From contig CAYNNU010000024.1 of NCBI GenBank assembly GCA_964398645.1, positions 1 to 17,348 on the forward strand: a stretch of DNA of 17,348 nucleotides, read 5' to 3'. Under the pieces are notes generated by a model. The model ran no database searches. It worked only from the letters and a program-made list of their open reading frames with translations, and was not told the origin of the DNA. Of this stretch, positions 14,851 through 17,348 are shown in pieces. The translations under genes were made by a program, and so were the position numbers. How positions within the stretch are numbered: the first letter of the stretch is position 1; each line of letters begins with the position of its first letter. The DNA comes from Spirochaeta_B sp964398645. Lineage in GTDB: Bacteria; Spirochaetota; Spirochaetia; DSM-27196; DSM-8902.

Positions 14851-15346
14851 GTTCGATATCCCGTTCCAGGCGTTCAAGCAGGGTGTCAACATTCAAAACA
14901 AACAGCTCCTGCTCGTCGACAGTAATTGAGTGGGCAAAGAAACGGGCGCTTTCGTCGTGGCTAGCAAGGGGGTGGATAGCATCCTGGGGAAGTTTCACAA
15001 TTTCTTCAATGTCGCTGATGAGCAGGGCTAGCTGGTCTTCCTGAATATCAAGGATTAAGAGGGTGGAGCTTTCCAGCTTTCGCTGTTCAAAAAGCATTTG
15101 CACATCATAGACAGTAAAGGGCTGGCCATGCCGGTTTGCATATCCATGAATATATGGCGGAAGAAAGGGTACATAGTAGATCTCGTTTTCAAAAGAGATT
15201 TCACGCACCTGCTCGGCTTTCAGGGCAAAACGAGTATCTTCTACCTGAAAAATGACGAATTTAGAAAGTCCTGAACCGGATGTTTTTTTCTCTTGTTCTT
15301 TTTTTGCCCGTTGTTTTAATGAGCGAAGAAGTGATGCATTATCCAT
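14843..15346 (-). CDS. cheW: Chemotaxis coupling protein CheW
   Basis: Adaptor that links receptor signalling tips to CheA, 167 residues, the usual size. After a lysine-rich, probably flexible N-terminus of about 28 residues, the CheW beta-barrel fold begins (KFVIFQVEDTRFALKAEQVREI) and continues through YIHGYANRHGQPFTVYDV, the counterpart of the family's GxxNxRGxxxPVxDL segment, then LLILDIQEDQLALLISDI. The last helix (DTLLERLERDIE) is intact. The start overlaps the receptor gene stop by 8 nt (ATGGATAA). A GGAGG ribosome binding site lies 9 nt upstream inside the receptor gene. It should act in a ternary complex with the receptor encoded just before it and with the hybrid CheA. Confidence 0.92.
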   Translation of the reverse strand: MDNASLLRSLKQRAKKEQEKKTSGSGLSKFVIFQVEDTRFALKAEQVREISFENEIYYVPFLPPYIHGYANRHGQPFTVYDVQMLFEQRKLESSTLLILDIQEDQLALLISDIEEIVKLPQDAIHPLASHDESARFFAHSITVDEQELFVLNVDTLLERLERDIEHV

Positions 15347-17309
15347 TCTGATTTTCCTCCAGCGTGTATCCGGTAATCAGGGCTGAGAAAGAACGGGAAA
15401 TATCCTGTAGTTGGTCTGTTACCTCCGAGCTTTGGGCAACTAACTCAACAAAGCTATCAATGACCTCGGAAATATTTTTTAGCGTAATAAACACTTGCTC
15501 AAACGATGAAACCTGCATATTCATCGAGTGGCTGATTTCGCTGGCAGAGTTTGCTGAAACTTCGCTGGAGCTCAAGACGTCTTCAAAAACCCCGCGGATA
15601 TTTGTCGAAACCTCCCAGCCTTCACGAATCCGCTGGGTGCCGTCTTCTGATGCCAGAATCAGTTTGTCAGAGGCATGCTGTATTTCGGTGATCTTTATTT
15701 TGATTTCATTTGTCGATTCCACTGTGCTGTCTGCAAGGCGGCGGATTTCACCGGCAACAATTTGAAAGTTCTTTCCTGCTTCTCCGGCAGCGGCTGCTTC
15801 CAGTTCAGCATTAAAAGCGATAATCTTTGTCTGGTCGGCGATGCCGTTAATGATATTTACAATATCCCAGATTGACTCGATCCTGTCGCCAAGGGCTTTA
15901 ATGCCGCTGATGGTATCGGCGTTCGTGCTGCGGATTTCGTCCATCTTGCTCAAGCTGGATTGAATCAGGGAAAACCCCTGCTCCACGTTTTCTTTTGTGT
16001 GATTCGCAATACGCGCAACTTCCTGGATTTTTGTTTCTACGCTTTTTGAAAGATGATCTGCATCTTCCATGGTAGTAAGAACTTCCTTGATTGCTGCCGC
16101 TTGCTCATTGGAAGAGCTGGCAGTTTCCTGGGTGTTCTTGCTCAAGTTTGTAACTGAGTTTCCCAGTGTTTTAATAGCCGAATGAACCCGAAGAAGGGTT
16201 GAAGAAAATTCAGTTAATAGCTGATTGAACATTTCTGCAACATCGCCAATTTCATCATCGGTGTATACGGGAATGCTGCCGGTTAAATCGCCATTGCTTA
16301 CCTGGTCGACAATTTTTTGCATGTACGAAATCGGCTGCAGGCTGTGTTTTACAATTATGCGCAAGAGTAAAAAGATCAATATTCCAGAAATAACGATGGC
16401 TGTTAGTACGCTGAACATAATACTTTGCTGTTGCCGGTAGTAGTATTCCATGGGGGTTACAATGGCAATGGTCCAGCCAGAAAAATCTTCGGTCGATAAT
16501 ACCACGCGCACATCGCCTTCGTCAGTGGCTAAGGTAAATGCTTGCACTCCGCCGCTACTTGTATCCATCGCCTGTAGCTGAGTATGAATGTGTAAAGGAT
16601 CAGTTCCGGCGTTTATTTCACATGAAGTATCAAGCAAAAAGACATAGCCGCTTTCATCAATGGTAATTTCATCTATTCGCTGGTTGAGCGCAGTTCTGTC
16701 GAGCATGTAGAGGAAGTCGCTTGCGGTTGTGGTGGCCCAAATCATTACATTCCATGGCTCAAAATAGCTGATATAGGTTGCTTTTTTCTGTGGTGCTTCC
16801 TCGTCCCTATTTTGCCAGTCGTATTCAAGGTAGCCTTCTCGCATTTGAATTGCTTTTTGCATAAATTCAAAGCCGGATGCATTAACTCCTTGTGAGCGGG
16901 GGTGGATCATCAATACACCATTCATGTCGATTACGGCCAGGTAACCGGTGTCCCCTATGGTATTAAAGCCGGGGGAAAGAATAAGTTCAGCCAGCCCGGA
17001 AAGAGCTTCTTCGTGGCTCAGCCTGCCAGCGGCTTCCTGTTGGTAAAACATTTGTGCTAGACCTACAGCGGCCTCGGCTCGTCCCTGCAAATAGCTGCTG
17101 CCGACGCCACGAATTTCTGCCTCCAACATGCTTTGAACCATTTGCAAGGCTGAATTCGACCCGTGTTCGATCGATTCCTTCGTGGAGACGTTTAGCATTA
17201 CGACAGTCAGTGATCCAATAATTAAAATGATAGTAAGTACGGGAAAAATGACACTGATGCTGAGTTTTCGAAATAAACTGCTCCGTTTTTCACTTCTTTT
17301 TTTACTCAT
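15339..17309 (-). CDS. Transmembrane methyl-accepting chemotaxis protein with Cache-type sensor
   Basis: Inner-membrane receptor of 656 residues feeding the kinase complex. A basic N-terminus (MSKKRSEKRSS) precedes TM1 (about 15-38). The extracytoplasmic region (about 40-295) looks like a double Cache ligand-binding domain (GDTGYLAVIDMNGVLMIHP, YISYFEPWNVMIW). TM2 (about 297-322) leads to a HAMP domain (HSLQPI, then DEIGDVAEMFNQL) and a coiled-coil signalling domain. The hairpin tip, about 493-512, reads QTKIIAFNAELEAAAAGEAG where most receptors have QTNLLALNAAIEAARAGE; it is recognisable but clearly divergent. No C-terminal CheR-tethering pentapeptide is present; the protein ends EENQNG. The start is supported by AAGGA about 6 nt upstream. 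Only 39 bp lie upstream in the window, so the operon promoter, or earlier genes, are out of sight. Confidence 0.93.
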   Translation of the reverse strand: MSKKRSEKRSSLFRKLSISVIFPVLTIILIIGSLTVVMLNVSTKESIEHGSNSALQMVQSMLEAEIRGVGSSYLQGRAEAAVGLAQMFYQQEAAGRLSHEEALSGLAELILSPGFNTIGDTGYLAVIDMNGVLMIHPRSQGVNASGFEFMQKAIQMREGYLEYDWQNRDEEAPQKKATYISYFEPWNVMIWATTTASDFLYMLDRTALNQRIDEITIDESGYVFLLDTSCEINAGTDPLHIHTQLQAMDTSSGGVQAFTLATDEGDVRVVLSTEDFSGWTIAIVTPMEYYYRQQQSIMFSVLTAIVISGILIFLLLRIIVKHSLQPISYMQKIVDQVSNGDLTGSIPVYTDDEIGDVAEMFNQLLTEFSSTLLRVHSAIKTLGNSVTNLSKNTQETASSSNEQAAAIKEVLTTMEDADHLSKSVETKIQEVARIANHTKENVEQGFSLIQSSLSKMDEIRSTNADTISGIKALGDRIESIWDIVNIINGIADQTKIIAFNAELEAAAAGEAGKNFQIVAGEIRRLADSTVESTNEIKIKITEIQHASDKLILASEDGTQRIREGWEVSTNIRGVFEDVLSSSEVSANSASEISHSMNMQVSSFEQVFITLKNISEVIDSFVELVAQSSEVTDQLQDISRSFSALITGYTLEENQNG

Positions 17310-17348
17310 TGGAGTTCCTTTGTTTTTCCGAGCTTCCTACAATTTCGT

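Noticed and set aside
14851..14892. Longer N-terminus of the 186-aa protein from ATG 14892
   Set aside because: It would overlap cheW by 50 nt, and the sequence there is fully explained by the conserved CheW C-terminus. ATG 14850 gives an 8-nt overlap like others in the operon.

Overview
The window is about 17.3 kb of dense bacterial DNA with no mobile element, CRISPR array or rRNA. Gene content (two-subunit RecB/AddAB-like nuclease-helicase, chemosensory operon with a TPR-tailed CheR and a receiver-cyclase, PilZ protein) and mid-range base composition suggest a free-living or host-associated spirochaete. That placement is an impression from protein style, not a search result.

Left edge (1-860). 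A tRNA-Ala(GGC) gene on the minus strand is cut by the window start and has a clear promoter. Diverging from it is a small PilZ protein (177-551) with all the c-di-GMP-binding signature residues. Convergent to that is a 68-residue protein of unknown function (568-774, minus) with an excellent ribosome binding site.

Middle (860-7161, plus). Two genes 32 bp apart encode a recombination-repair nuclease-helicase. The first is a shortened AddB/RecC-like subunit with a nuclease domain but no visible Walker A or iron-sulfur cysteines. The second is a full AddA/RecB-like UvrD-family helicase with its own C-terminal nuclease domain. An unusually GC-rich, alanine-rich linker lies between helicase and nuclease in the second.

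Right (7145-17309, all minus). Eight genes overlap one another by 1 to 14 nt and form one transcription unit of about 10.2 kb. In transcription order they are: transmembrane chemoreceptor, CheW, an unrecognised 186-residue protein (possibly a degenerate CheW), CheB, CheR with a TPR tail, hybrid CheA with a C-terminal receiver, a receiver-GAF-class III adenylate cyclase, and an unrecognised 200-residue protein. There is no stand-alone CheY, CheC, CheD or CheX. The most economical reading is a chemosensory pathway whose phosphoryl output controls cAMP synthesis through the receiver-cyclase rather than a flagellar switch through CheY. The last gene overlaps the end of the helicase gene tail to tail by 17 nt, so the two operons converge with no terminator between them.

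The most interesting material is the chemosensory-to-cyclase operon with its two uncharacterised members. Next are the divergent receptor signalling tip, the reduced AddB-like subunit, and two promoters placed so that transcription would begin almost at the start codon.
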